Below, piece by piece: positions 53,652 through 62,736 of a stretch of DNA of 64,000 bases. The notes under the pieces are model-generated. The model was not told where the DNA came from. It saw nothing but the letters and a program-made list of their open reading frames with translations, and searched no databases. The stretch is taken from the NCBI GenBank assembly GCA_002427745.1, contig DIYF01000037.1, positions 1 through 64,000 on the forward strand, written 5' to 3'. Both the position numbers and the translations under genes were made by a program. Each line of letters begins with the position of its first letter. Position 1 is the stretch's first letter. This stretch comes from Roseivirga sp. UBA6061 (GTDB lineage Bacteria > Bacteroidota > Bacteroidia > Cytophagales > Cyclobacteriaceae).

Positions 53652-54491
53652 GTGGCAATTCAGTTTTATAACGGAGAATTTCTTCCAAGGGAAGCAATTA
53701 AGTTTTCTATTGACGATGTCGGCATACTCAGAGGCTATGGCGTTTTTGATTTTATGCGGGCCATTGAGGGAGTACCCGTTTTTGTGGAAGACCACCTGGA
53801 TCGGTTTGAAAAGTCGGCCGCTATAGTAGGGATGGAACTGCCCTTTTCCAGGGAAAAAATCAGATCAGTGATTGAGGAGCTCGTCACGATTAACGGACTG
53901 CCGCTGGGCTATATCAAGCTGGTAATGACAGGGGGTGACACAGCGGATGGCTTTGCTCCGGGTAAGCCCAACCTGGCCATACTCAATGATGTACTGGAAA
54001 ACAATGCCCAAAAGTACTTTGATGAGGGTACTTCCCTGATGACCCACGACTATACCCGGGACTTTCCGATGTCGAAAACCACAGGCTATGTAATGGCTGT
54101 TAAGCTTTTGCCCGAATGGAAAAAGGAAGGCCATTTTGATGTACTCTATCACACGCAGGGCACGGTTACGGAGCTGAGCAGAAGTAACATCTTCTTTTTT
54201 AAAGGAGACAAGCTTATTACAAATGACAATGCCATCCTGAAGGGAATCAGCCGAATGAAAGTGCTGGAGGTGGCAGCGGAAATGTTTGAGACGGAAGTCA
54301 GAGATTTTACACTGGATGAATTGCGCTCAGCAGATGAGGTGTTCATGACCAGCACCAACAGAAGAGTAATGCCGGTAGTCAGACTGGACGATCAGCTGAT
54401 TGCCCATGGCCGGGTGGGAAGCAACTGTAAAAAACTACTGAAGGCTTATGACGAGTTTGTGATGGCCTATGTAAGAGCCAATAAGAAATAG
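53652..54491 (+). CDS. Class IV PLP aminotransferase
   Basis: A 279-residue fold-type IV enzyme. The PLP lysine is K142 in PMSKTTGYV and the conserved glutamate is E174 in VTELSRSNIFF. Members include branched-chain aminotransferase, D-amino acid aminotransferase and 4-amino-4-deoxychorismate lyase. The length and N-terminus (FYNGEFLPREAIKFSIDDVG) fit the IlvE/DAAT-like group in Bacteroidota, but the exact substrate cannot be read here. The start is GTG. Confidence 0.85.
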   Translation: MAIQFYNGEFLPREAIKFSIDDVGILRGYGVFDFMRAIEGVPVFVEDHLDRFEKSAAIVGMELPFSREKIRSVIEELVTINGLPLGYIKLVMTGGDTADGFAPGKPNLAILNDVLENNAQKYFDEGTSLMTHDYTRDFPMSKTTGYVMAVKLLPEWKKEGHFDVLYHTQGTVTELSRSNIFFFKGDKLITNDNAILKGISRMKVLEVAAEMFETEVRDFTLDELRSADEVFMTSTNRRVMPVVRLDDQLIAHGRVGSNCKKLLKAYDEFVMAYVRANKK

Positions 54492-54567
54492 GAGAAACCT
54501 TTAAGCCTGAAGCCTTCTTTTCGGTTAAATAAGGAAGTACACTATTGGTTTTTGCTGGTTACTCCTA

Positions 54568-54750
54568 TGCGTTAAGGAGGGGGGCGAACCCGAAAATAGT
54601 GCGAAATACAAGGTGGTTGGATTTGGCACGCGCTGGCTTGTGCGGCAAGAACCGACCTTGGATTTGGTATTTTCGGAAAGGGTTCCTGCCTGCCTTAGTA
54701 CCTAAGTACGGCTGGCAAGGTTTGGTTCCTTTTTGGCCGCAAAAAGGAAT
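54568..54750 (+). repeat. Dispersed structured repeat, copy 1
   Basis: Positions 54568-54691 align without gaps to 63877-64000 at the window end, about 92% identical by eye (10 differences in 124). The arms CCGAAAATA (54590-54598) and TATTTTCGG (54668-54676) pair around an inner stem GCACG/TGTGC. Copy 1 continues into CTTAG-TAC-CTAAG and a hairpin TTCCTTTTT (54726-54734)/AAAAAGGAA (54741-54749). A 78-codon reading frame crosses it, but the pattern of changes does not look coding. The gap 54492-54870 holds nothing else. Confidence 0.75.
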
Positions 54751-54870
54751 GAATACCGGGATAACAGGGTTGATTGGATGATTTATAGACTAGCCAGGCA
54801 AGAACAACTAGTGGCCCAAGGGTCTAAAGAGAATAAGGATGTCTGGGTGTAGAATTCGACATATGGTTGA

Positions 54871-55158
54871 TCAGTCCATCTCATAACCAATCACATCCAG
54901 CAGCATATCTACAATATGCACGGGCTTGCGCTTTTCCAGCTCTTTATAATGATATTTAATGACATTGCCATCCTCAAGTCTGAAGGCAATACGACCTGTC
55001 TGGGTTTTGTCTTCGAAAATCAGGAGCTCCAGTACGGTATTATTCAAACCATCCGTATAGGTATTGTTAATTCTCCAGGTGAGTCCTGATTTCATCTCAG
55101 AAAGCTTTCTGAGCAGGTCTTTGACGATGGTTCGGTTTTCCTCCGCTACTGCTTGCAT
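54871..55158 (-). CDS. Hypothetical small protein
   Basis: About 95 residues, soluble, with an N-terminal helix (AVAEENRTIVKDLLRKLSEM) and a beta-rich centre. No recognised family. ATG at 55158 is preferred to a GTG eight codons upstream. It is in the same orientation as the gene at 55223, separated by about 60 bases, and may be cotranscribed. Confidence 0.5.
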   Translation of the reverse strand: MQAVAEENRTIVKDLLRKLSEMKSGLTWRINNTYTDGLNNTVLELLIFEDKTQTGRIAFRLEDGNVIKYHYKELEKRKPVHIVDMLLDVIGYEMD

Positions 55159-55222
55159 AATATTCAAATAAAAAGGTGTCACGACAACACCTAATAAAAG
55201 AACGAAGCAAACCGTGATTTAG

Positions 55223-55588
55223 TTATTCATCTTCCGGGTACGGAATGAAGATAAAGTTGGTAAACTCCGTATCCACGACAAACAGGCAACAAAACTCATC
55301 GGGATTTTTATAAGCGGCTTTAAACTCATCCTCATTTTCCACCAGCTTTCGCTGCACAAACTCATCCAGATACGAGATATTATAGTTCCAGGCAGTAGCC
55401 AGTTCGTTTCTCCCGATCAGGAGTTGCCCGATAGGAATTTCAGTCTGAGCAATAGGGAAAATAGGGTAATCTGAAAAGCCTCGTTTTTTCACCTGATAGG
55501 CCGCTTCCTTCAGGGTGTCGGCCACCACTACAAAATCCTTGGTAATGGTACCGAGGTATTTACCGTTCAGTTCCGGATCATTCTGCAT
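55223..55588 (-). CDS. Hypothetical small protein
   Basis: A 121-residue acidic soluble protein. FVVVADTLKEAAYQVKKRGF and EIPIGQLLIGRNELATAWNY are well formed, but I do not recognise the family. It has no signal peptide or membrane helix. It may share a transcript with the gene at 54871. Confidence 0.55.
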   Translation of the reverse strand: MQNDPELNGKYLGTITKDFVVVADTLKEAAYQVKKRGFSDYPIFPIAQTEIPIGQLLIGRNELATAWNYNISYLDEFVQRKLVENEDEFKAAYKNPDEFCCLFVVDTEFTNFIFIPYPEDE

Positions 55589-55617
55589 GCTGCAAAGTTA
55601 AGCAGGTAAGTTGGAAG

Positions 55618-55661
55618 TAAGAAGTCAGAATTACGGTTGAGCACTTCTGACTTCTGACTTA
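55618..55661. repeat. Inverted repeat between genes
   Basis: TAAGAAGTCAGAA (55618-55630) faces TTCTGACTTCTGACTTA (55645-55661), giving at least a 9-bp stem with a tandem CTGACTT in the right arm. There is no T-run. It sits between the permease stop and the start at 55588, both on the minus strand, and may stop or stabilise transcripts. Confidence 0.4.
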
Positions 55662-55678
55662 CCGGCTTCTCTTCGAGG

Positions 55679-58255
55679 CTACTCCTCTCTCAGGTAAGTT
55701 ACCGGATTAAGGAACATCGCCCTGTATAGCTGAGAAGCAATGGTGATACCTGCCACCGCCAGAATGGTCAGCATGGTGATAGCACCTGTGTCCCAGGTAA
55801 AGCCCACGCTATTGGCATAATCTGCCAGCCACTGTTTTACAAGCCAGACGGCTGCGGGCATTCCAACGGCAAAACCTAAAATAATCAGAACCAGATAGCG
55901 TGTAGAGAAGATCCCGAAGATTTGCCGGGGTTCTGCACCCAGTACTTTTCTCACACTTACTTCTTTCATGCGCTGGCGTATTTGTGTACCTACAAAGCCC
56001 ATCAGCCCCAGGGCTGTCAGGAAAACGGCTACCACAGCACCCGCTCTGGAAATCTTACGGATGTTGTTCTCCAGTTCGAATTGAGCCGCAATGTCGTCTT
56101 CGACAAAACTGTGATTAAAGGGAACGGGGGCAAAGTGGCTGTGATACACACTTTCAAGACCATCCAGAATGTTGTCAGTATTGGGATTGACCTTGATCAT
56201 ATGATCATAGTAGGGGAGCTGGGGAGACATATACATTACTGCAGGCTCCACTTTACCTTTGGGAGATCTGAAATAGAAATCTTCTACCACTCCGATAATA
56301 GTGGCCCCATCCAACTGACCATAGTCAAATTTGGTTTGATAGCCTATGGGGTTCTCAATACCGGTTTCTTTTAAGAAAGCCTCGTTTACAAGCAGCCCTG
56401 AGCTAACATCGGTAGGCATGTCAGGGTTGAAATTCCTGCCGTTAATGAGCTTTACACTCATCACATCCAGAAAGTGCTCATCTATCCGGGCATGTCTTAC
56501 TTCCATATCACGTCCATCGGCCAGTTCAAATACAGTGCCGTTAAAGCCCGAGGCCATGGCTACCTGATCCACACCGGGAACGCGAAGCAGATCATCTTTG
56601 TAGCGCCTGATCAAATCATTGTCTCTCAACGGGCGAAAGAGCTGGATCAGGTTTTCTCCTGAGTAGCCCAGGTCCATATTCAGCAGGTAATTGAGCTGTT
56701 TGTTTACCGAAAGCATACCGGCAATAAGAAAGATGGAAATGCCAAACTGCAGTACCACCATAGATTTAGTCAGGATGCTGTTACCGCTGACCTTCGACTT
56801 GCCTTTCAGACCATTGAGGGTGCTGAAACCCGATAAGACAAGTGCAGGGTAGATACCGGCAACCACTGTAACGATTACCAGAATCAACAGACCTCCCATC
56901 AGCGTTTGGCTGTTAAATATCTGGTTGAACTCATAGGTTTTATTGGCGTATTCGGCAAAACCCGGTAGCAGCACAGCCAGGATACCTATGGAGAGGACCA
57001 GCCCGATAAAGGCACTGATAAAAGCCTCGGTAACAAACTGCTTAAAGACAGATTTTTTTCTGGCGCCAAACACCTTGCGCACTGCCACTTCTTTGAGTCT
57101 TACAATGTAGTTGCCCACGGCAAAGGTGGAGTAATTGACACAGGCTATGATCAGGCAGAGAATGCCCACGATGCTTACAATAAGAATCAGTTGATTATCT
57201 CCACGGGCGTTAATTCCATTTCCTGTACTGAAGGTGGGGTCGAGATGTATGGCTGTGTAAGGTTGTAAGCCCATAGCTACCTGTACCTCTCCGAAATCTT
57301 CATTTTTAAGAAGTTCTTCGGTCATTTTAATGGCTGTGATTTCAGGGCTTGCCTGTTCGTCCAGCAGAAAGAAGGAGTTCATATTGATATCGAACCAGTT
57401 GTTGAGGCGACTCGGGTTGTCACTGGCCCATACGGTAAAGGGTACCAGTATCTGAGGGCGTATGGAGGAGTTGAGCGGGAATGTTTCATAGATGCCCGTA
57501 ATAGCGTAAGTTCTGTCTTCTCCTCTCATGCGAAGTACAATCTCCTGGTTGGCTATATCAAGGCCAATACCCAGGCGGTCGGCCATTTGCTGAGATATAA
57601 CGACTGCATTGGGCTCTGTGAATTCCCCGGGCCGGCCTGCCAGAAAGTCGATATTGAAGATTTCAAAGAAATCAGGATCTGCATAATGAAAGCTCTGATT
57701 AAAGTAATCAGTACCCTGCCTGAGCAGGCCGAAACCACTTTTAAAGCGAGAGCTCTTTTCTATTTCCGGAATATTTACCGGCAGTTCTTCACCCATTACA
57801 TAAGAAGACCCGGCAAATTTGTCTGACAGGTTTTCATCGCTGAGTGTGGCGGTAGGTCTGTAAATCCTGTGGGCATTGTCGTGATAGCTGTCAAAGGAGT
57901 ATTCATCTGTCACAAATATGTAAGCAAGCCAGCAGACGGCAATTCCCAGGGCCAGCCCCAGGATGTTAAGACTGGAATAACCGCGGGTCTTCCACAAAAA
58001 GCGGAAGCCTGTTTTAAAATAGTTTTTGAGTAACATAAGACCGTTATTTTGAGTTTGGATATTGATTCTGTAGTAGCGGAGGCATCTCAGTACCTCAAAG
58101 ATGTATTTGCGATAGGCATAAGAAGCTCCACGCTCAGCGGTTCGCCACTGATAAGCCTCATATAAATCGCCCTCTACCTCTTCAATCAAGTCAGCAGGGC
58201 AGACCTTTTGCAGCACTGTGAGTGCCCACTTCGGGGGGCTTTTATAAGAGCCCAT
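55679..58255 (-). CDS. FtsX/MacB-type ABC transporter permease with prefix domain
   Basis: About 858 residues. The N-terminal prefix (PPKWALTVLQKVCPADLIEE) is the permease prefix domain typical of Bacteroidota proteins next to PadR. Then follow two FtsX repeats: a first helix after RFLWKTRGYSSLNILGLALG, an extracytoplasmic MacB_PCD domain, three helices, and the same again (KEVAVRKVFGARKKSVFKQF and KEVSVRKVLGAEPRQIFGIF). No ATPase gene is adjacent. ATG at 58255 overlaps the PadR stop by 14 bases; the longer upstream reading is rejected because it lies in another frame of PadR. Confidence 0.9.
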   Translation of the reverse strand: MGSYKSPPKWALTVLQKVCPADLIEEVEGDLYEAYQWRTAERGASYAYRKYIFEVLRCLRYYRINIQTQNNGLMLLKNYFKTGFRFLWKTRGYSSLNILGLALGIAVCWLAYIFVTDEYSFDSYHDNAHRIYRPTATLSDENLSDKFAGSSYVMGEELPVNIPEIEKSSRFKSGFGLLRQGTDYFNQSFHYADPDFFEIFNIDFLAGRPGEFTEPNAVVISQQMADRLGIGLDIANQEIVLRMRGEDRTYAITGIYETFPLNSSIRPQILVPFTVWASDNPSRLNNWFDINMNSFFLLDEQASPEITAIKMTEELLKNEDFGEVQVAMGLQPYTAIHLDPTFSTGNGINARGDNQLILIVSIVGILCLIIACVNYSTFAVGNYIVRLKEVAVRKVFGARKKSVFKQFVTEAFISAFIGLVLSIGILAVLLPGFAEYANKTYEFNQIFNSQTLMGGLLILVIVTVVAGIYPALVLSGFSTLNGLKGKSKVSGNSILTKSMVVLQFGISIFLIAGMLSVNKQLNYLLNMDLGYSGENLIQLFRPLRDNDLIRRYKDDLLRVPGVDQVAMASGFNGTVFELADGRDMEVRHARIDEHFLDVMSVKLINGRNFNPDMPTDVSSGLLVNEAFLKETGIENPIGYQTKFDYGQLDGATIIGVVEDFYFRSPKGKVEPAVMYMSPQLPYYDHMIKVNPNTDNILDGLESVYHSHFAPVPFNHSFVEDDIAAQFELENNIRKISRAGAVVAVFLTALGLMGFVGTQIRQRMKEVSVRKVLGAEPRQIFGIFSTRYLVLIILGFAVGMPAAVWLVKQWLADYANSVGFTWDTGAITMLTILAVAGITIASQLYRAMFLNPVTYLREE

Positions 58256-58577
58256 AATCGAAAGATGTTTTGGGTACAAGCGACCACATCTGCTGTCGTC
58301 TTTCCTGTATTTCAGAGGCCAACCGGTAACCAGCCGGGGTGCCCTGATAATACTTCTTTCGCTTGCCGCCTCTTTCGGGTGTGGGCTCCCCGAAATCGGA
58401 GCTAACCAGCCCCTTTTGACCAAGCCGTTTCAAAACCATATGAATAGCCGGCAGAGAAATAGACTGTTTCATATGAGCTTCATAAACCTTGGCGATTTCC
58501 ACACCATAGCTTTTGTCTTTCATCAGCACGATAATCAGTACTGTCTCTTCCAGTGTGCCAAGCGCAAAGTCTCCCAT
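58242..58577 (-). CDS. PadR family transcriptional regulator
   Basis: A 111-residue winged-helix regulator. LGTLEETVLIIVLMKDKSYG, SLPAIHMVLKRLGQKGLVSS and RGGKRKKYYQGTPAGY are the PadR HTH and wing. It overlaps the permease start, so it most likely represses its own two-gene operon; repeated motifs lie directly upstream. Confidence 0.92.
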   Translation of the reverse strand: MGDFALGTLEETVLIIVLMKDKSYGVEIAKVYEAHMKQSISLPAIHMVLKRLGQKGLVSSDFGEPTPERGGKRKKYYQGTPAGYRLASEIQERRQQMWSLVPKTSFDYGLL

Positions 58578-58580
58578 ATT

Positions 58581-58632
58581 ATTAACTTTCGTTTAAAATA
58601 TACTTTCGAATATAGTTAACATTTGTTTAAAA
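58581..58632 (-). promoter_or_regulatory. Candidate PadR operator and promoter
   Basis: Two direct repeats, AACTTTCGTTTAAAA (58584-58598) and AACATTTGTTTAAAA (58618-58632), differ at two of 15 positions. They flank a minus-strand near-match to the -7 element (TATATTCG, 58607-58614). ATTAAC and GTTAAC at 58581 and 58615 form an inverted pair. The layout suits autorepression by PadR. Confidence 0.45.
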
Positions 58633-58710
58633 AATAAAACCGGGATACCTAAACAGTCGATTTAGTGTACTGAACTGTCGAATCAGGGATAGGTAATGGG
58701 GTAGAAACGC

Positions 58711-60009
58711 TTAGGCTTCTGAGAGTATCAGGTTTGCCGTTTTTCGTGCGTCAGGGCTTGTTTTTACTTTTTCAAGGGCTTGCCCGATATCCCAGATGAG
58801 GTCCTCTGAGTTTTCTACTCCGATGGAAAGGCGTAAAAGCTTTTCGCTAATGCCGTGCGATTCTCTTTCCTCCGGAGGAACTCCCGCATGTGTCATGGTA
58901 GCAGGGTGCTCTGCCAGAGATTCGGTTCCTCCCAGGCTCACGGCAAGTTTGATCAGCTTCAGGTTATCCAGAAAGGCAAAGGCCTCGGTCTCTCCTCCTT
59001 TGATATCAAAAGAAACCATGGCACCACTGCTATGGCACTGCCTGTTATAAATTTCCTGCTGACGGGGATCATCCAGGTTACCGAGGAAATGTATGCGCTT
59101 CACCTTGGGGTGGTTTACCAGAAATGCTGCTACGCGTTCTGCATTCCTGTTTTGTGTCGTCATGCGTACTTTCAGCGTTTCCAGACTGCGCATTAACAAC
59201 CAGCCTGTCCAGGGACCGGCCATATTCCCAAGGAAAGTTCGCATTTCTTTTACCTGACCGATCAGTTCTCTGCTGCCCAGGCAAGCCCCGGCTATCACAT
59301 CACTATGACCTCCTATATATTTGGTGGCAGAGTATAAAACCAGATCTGCGCCATGGGCCAGCGGATGTTGCCAGATAGGGCCCATATAGGTATTGTCCAC
59401 GCTCAGTAAAACCCGCCTGTCACTATTTGAGTAGCTGTCAGCTATATCCCGACACATACGGATATCAATCAGAGAGTTGGTAGGGTTGGCCGGTGTTTCT
59501 ATATAGACCATTGCCAGGTTTTGCGCTTTTCCACTTTGCTCCAGGCGATCAAGAATCATTTCCTGGCTGTCTTTGGCGCTGAAGGGCAGCACGTCTATCC
59601 CAAAACCTGTCAGAATATCTTTTATGAAATGGCTGGTTCCTCCATAAACAGGATTGCTGTAGAGGAGCAGGTCTCCGGGCTTCAGAAATTTCAGCAACAC
59701 GGTGGATATAGCAGACATACCGCTTTCAAATACAGCGCAGTCTTCAGCTTTGTCCCAGAGGGTGAGCCGGTTCTCGAGTATTTCCAGGTCCGGATTGTTC
59801 AGCCGGCTGTAAATAAGGCCGGGCGATTCATTTTCCTCTTTTTCCCTTAAACCATAGGCCAGCTCAAAAAAGGACTTACCCTCACGTGCGGTCTTGAATA
59901 CAAAGGTTGAAGTCTGGAAAATAGGGCACTTGATAGACCCTTCTGATAGTTCCGGTTTATAGCCATATGACATCATAAGGCTCTCTGGTTTCAGCATGTG
60001 GTAATCCAT
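58711..60009 (-). CDS. Cys/Met metabolism PLP enzyme (cystathionine gamma-synthase/lyase type)
   Basis: About 432 residues of the transsulfuration family. The PLP lysine is in YSATKYIGGHSDVIAG; PVYGGTSHFI and ETPANPTNSLIDI are typical. Methionine gamma-lyases have Cys in YGCT; here it is YGGT, favouring a cystathionine synthase or lyase. It is divergent from an Lrp regulator. ATG at 60009 is chosen, because the upstream TTG belongs to an exact -7 promoter element. Confidence 0.88.
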   Translation of the reverse strand: MDYHMLKPESLMMSYGYKPELSEGSIKCPIFQTSTFVFKTAREGKSFFELAYGLREKEENESPGLIYSRLNNPDLEILENRLTLWDKAEDCAVFESGMSAISTVLLKFLKPGDLLLYSNPVYGGTSHFIKDILTGFGIDVLPFSAKDSQEMILDRLEQSGKAQNLAMVYIETPANPTNSLIDIRMCRDIADSYSNSDRRVLLSVDNTYMGPIWQHPLAHGADLVLYSATKYIGGHSDVIAGACLGSRELIGQVKEMRTFLGNMAGPWTGWLLMRSLETLKVRMTTQNRNAERVAAFLVNHPKVKRIHFLGNLDDPRQQEIYNRQCHSSGAMVSFDIKGGETEAFAFLDNLKLIKLAVSLGGTESLAEHPATMTHAGVPPEERESHGISEKLLRLSIGVENSEDLIWDIGQALEKVKTSPDARKTANLILSEA

Positions 60010-60024
60010 AGACTTCTCTTTGTA

Positions 60025-60032
60025 CAAAAATA
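60025..60032 (-). promoter_or_regulatory. Candidate -7 promoter element for the PLP enzyme gene
   Basis: On the minus strand this reads TATTTTTG, an exact TAnnTTTG match, 15 bases before the ATG at 60009. It shows that the nearby in-frame TTG is not the start codon. Confidence 0.5.
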
Positions 60033-60158
60033 CAGTCTACAGGTGTTTGGTCTGCTAATGTGTGTTATATTAGAAAATATATCTATTAAATGATCTTACA
60101 TGGATTAAAAATCTGATTCCGATCATATGAAGCCATTTCTACAGATAAATTTACTGCC

Positions 60159-60647
60159 ATGCTTGACCAAACTGACCATAAGATCATAGACCTGCTACAA
60201 CAGGATGCCAAACTGACCATCAAGGAAATTGCAGGCAGACTGGGGCTTACCGCCACACCAATTCATGAGCGAATTAAAAAACTGGAAAAGGCCGGGGTAA
60301 TCAGGCATTACGCTGCCGTGATCGATCGTGAGAAGATAGGGCTCAACATGCTGGTCTTCTGTAGTGTCTCTCTTAAAAACCATAACAGTCAGTACATTGA
60401 GAAGTTTGAGCGCGACATTCAACAACTCTCACCGGTAGTCGACTGTTACCATGTAGGAGGCATGTTTGATTACCTGCTAAAAGTAATGGCCTCAGATATG
60501 AGCGACTACCAGGAGTTTGTTTCCAAAAAGCTGGCTGCCCTCGACAACATAGGCACCGTACAGAGCTCTTTTGTAATGTCTGAGATCAAACACTCGCACA
60601 GCCTGCCATCAAAGGGACAGGTATTGGCAACGCAGCACAGGAAATAG
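60159..60647 (+). CDS. Lrp/AsnC family transcriptional regulator
   Basis: A 162-residue regulator. The N-terminal HTH (LDQTDHKIIDLLQQDAKLTI, then GLTATPIHERIKKLEKAGVI) is followed by the RAM ligand-binding domain (VDCYHVGGMFDYLLKVMASD). It is divergent from the PLP sulfur amino acid enzyme and probably controls it in response to an amino acid; this is inference from position. Confidence 0.92.
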   Translation: MLDQTDHKIIDLLQQDAKLTIKEIAGRLGLTATPIHERIKKLEKAGVIRHYAAVIDREKIGLNMLVFCSVSLKNHNSQYIEKFERDIQQLSPVVDCYHVGGMFDYLLKVMASDMSDYQEFVSKKLAALDNIGTVQSSFVMSEIKHSHSLPSKGQVLATQHRK

Positions 60648-60663
60648 CTCTTACGCCAGACCT

Positions 60664-61974
60664 CTATTTGTAAGGGATTCCTCGGTTATATGGCCACTCA
60701 CTCACCCAGTTGAAACCACGGCTTTTGAGAATGAAATCATCCGGATTAAAGTATTTGGTCTGTATCTCCAGAGTATCACCTTCGTAAATACCGCTCAGGC
60801 TGAGGTTGCCCTCTGTCCAGCGATAGTCAAAGCTGTAAACATTCACTGTGTCTCTGGGAGGTCTGAGCTTCAGTTGTTGTGCAACACTGTCAATTTCAGC
60901 GTTCAGGTAGAGGTTTCGGTTGTCCATGCCTCTGATAACGAAGAACTGTCGACCTCCGAAAAATGGTACATCCATAAAGGCTTTGCTCCATCTTACAGTA
61001 TCCGTTGTAAGTGGAGGAAGTGTATCCCCGTTAATTACAAAATGCTCTACATCATGTATGCCGTAAAGGGCCGGCCTGGGTTGATCGGGGTCTATCTCAT
61101 ACTGTATACTGCCTCGGTATTGGTCTACTACTATATATCCGACAAGCAATACCTGAATGGCCAGGAGCAGACGATTCTTCCAGGGTGTTGAAAAGAATGG
61201 AGGCCAGTCAACAGCACCGACAGCGCGGTTTTTTAGAAAGATTGACAAGAGTCTTTGCTTGTCGGCCAGGGCAATATAAATGCCTTGAAGCATCAACCTG
61301 AAAGAGAAAAGCTTGACAGGCACATCATAGGTCATGTTCATGGTGAAGACATTGAGCATGACCCCGGCTGCGGCCAGTGCCCCCAGGGTACGGGTTCGCC
61401 TGAACAGCAACAGCACACCTGCTATGGTCTCGCTCCATCCGGAAAACTGCTCATAAGGTTCGGATACCGACATGAAAGTCCACAGTATGCGCATGGGAGA
61501 GCTTTCTCCATAAGTCTCCAGCATACGGGCAATGCCTATATTCCCGAATTGCTCGCCAAAGGCTTTGATAAAACCATAGACAAAAAGCCAGTAAGCCAGA
61601 TTGTACACTATAAGAATATGAAACCATCGCCAGAGCCTCGCATAGCTGATGCGCTTGCGGTCCAGTAAAGACCAGATAGTACCTCCGATGATGGTGATAA
61701 CGAGTACTGTGGTGATTTGTACCCAGTTTTCGGTACGGTCGCCACTGCCGGGGCTGCCGGCAGGAAACTCTTCCATGCCCAGGAAAGTCAGGACGCTCCA
61801 GTGGTTAAAGGAATTCCAGAAATCAGAGTACCAGTCTGAAATCTTATCGCCCAGCCAGGGGATCTGATCCAGGGGGAAGGGGAGTATGTAAAGAAAGAAA
61901 AAGATACTGATGAACCTGAAGGCTATCTTTCGTGAAGTGCTCCAGTGTTCATGTAAAGAGACCGTTTGCTCCAT
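60664..61974 (-). CDS. DoxX-like multi-helix membrane protein
   Basis: A 436-residue membrane protein with about seven helices in residues 20-300 and a soluble C-terminal domain (about 300-436) that is probably periplasmic. GWSETIAGVLLLFRRTRTLGALAAAG resembles the DoxX core. No catalytic residues stand out. Convergent with the Lrp gene. Function unknown. Confidence 0.65.
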   Translation of the reverse strand: MEQTVSLHEHWSTSRKIAFRFISIFFFLYILPFPLDQIPWLGDKISDWYSDFWNSFNHWSVLTFLGMEEFPAGSPGSGDRTENWVQITTVLVITIIGGTIWSLLDRKRISYARLWRWFHILIVYNLAYWLFVYGFIKAFGEQFGNIGIARMLETYGESSPMRILWTFMSVSEPYEQFSGWSETIAGVLLLFRRTRTLGALAAAGVMLNVFTMNMTYDVPVKLFSFRLMLQGIYIALADKQRLLSIFLKNRAVGAVDWPPFFSTPWKNRLLLAIQVLLVGYIVVDQYRGSIQYEIDPDQPRPALYGIHDVEHFVINGDTLPPLTTDTVRWSKAFMDVPFFGGRQFFVIRGMDNRNLYLNAEIDSVAQQLKLRPPRDTVNVYSFDYRWTEGNLSLSGIYEGDTLEIQTKYFNPDDFILKSRGFNWVSEWPYNRGIPYK

Positions 61975-62185
61975 GATAATGACGGATTAAAAAATAGACC
62001 TGTCGGGTCTGGAAACGATTTTTCGTAAATAAAAAAGTGAATCTATGGAAATATGGAATCAATCGCTCCGTTTTTTGTTATCAAAGGGTAGAATTCACAC
62101 TGATTATCACCCACTTAACGGTTTTTAACGTATAAGGGGTGGGGTATATGGCCGGTTAAGGCATTCTATATTAAACCCGATTATT

Positions 62186-62392
62186 ATGAGAAAGCGAAAA
62201 GTCAGTAGGAGAGCGGTATCACCAGAAGATTATCAGACCGGTTTCAAACTGGCACGACAGGAGTTTGAGTTTTTCGTAAGACTGAAAAACAGACTCAACT
62301 CCATCAGGGCCACACAACAGCTTAAAAACGGAGAGCTTTTTTTAGAAACCATAGAGGTGCCCAGCGATGATATGCGGGACGACTATTATTAG
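62186..62392 (+). CDS. Small basic hypothetical protein
   Basis: A 68-residue protein with a very basic N-terminus (RKRKVSRRAV) and an acidic end. No recognised family. Its stop interlocks with the convergent ferredoxin stop at 62389-62392. The 211 bases upstream show nothing definite. Confidence 0.5.
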   Translation: MRKRKVSRRAVSPEDYQTGFKLARQEFEFFVRLKNRLNSIRATQQLKNGELFLETIEVPSDDMRDDYY

Positions 62393-62730
62393 CCGTCACT
62401 TTCATCTTCCGGAGCTAACTCTACTGCCAGCCCGTTCATCTCATTACTGATGTAGATCTGGCAGCCAAGCCGGCTGTTGTCTTCCACAAAGAAGGCAGAG
62501 TCCAGCATGTCCTCCTCATCTTCTGATGGTTCTTTAAGCGGAGTATCTTCCGTCAATATATACATATGGCAGGAGGCACAGGAAGCCGTACCGCCACAGG
62601 TTCCCTTCACCGGCAGCTCATTGGCCTTGCAGAGTTCCATCATATTAAAGTTCATATCTGTGGGAGCTTCTATCGTATGAACCTCCCCCAGACGGTCTTT
62701 AATACTGATTTCAATGATATTATCTTCCAT
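62389..62730 (-). CDS. 2Fe-2S ferredoxin, adrenodoxin type
   Basis: A 113-residue ferredoxin. The ligand cysteines are in GTCGGTASCASCHMY (C-x5-C-x2-C) and LGCQIY. This vertebrate/adrenodoxin-like type donates electrons to P450s or serves Fe-S assembly. It lies six bases downstream of the reductase gene, so the two form an electron-transfer pair. It could serve the P450 at 48377, though it may have general roles. Confidence 0.9.
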   Translation of the reverse strand: MEDNIIEISIKDRLGEVHTIEAPTDMNFNMMELCKANELPVKGTCGGTASCASCHMYILTEDTPLKEPSEDEEDMLDSAFFVEDNSRLGCQIYISNEMNGLAVELAPEDESDG

Positions 62731-62736
62731 AGGGTT

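Noticed and set aside
54545..54781. 78-codon open frame across dispersed repeat copy 1
   Set aside because: The frame stays open in copy 2, but differences fall on all codon positions and fit RNA pairing better; it is reported as a repeat, not a gene.
60010..60027. TTG start for the PLP sulfur enzyme
   Set aside because: The TTG is part of an exact TAnnTTTG promoter element, so translation must start further in, at 60009.
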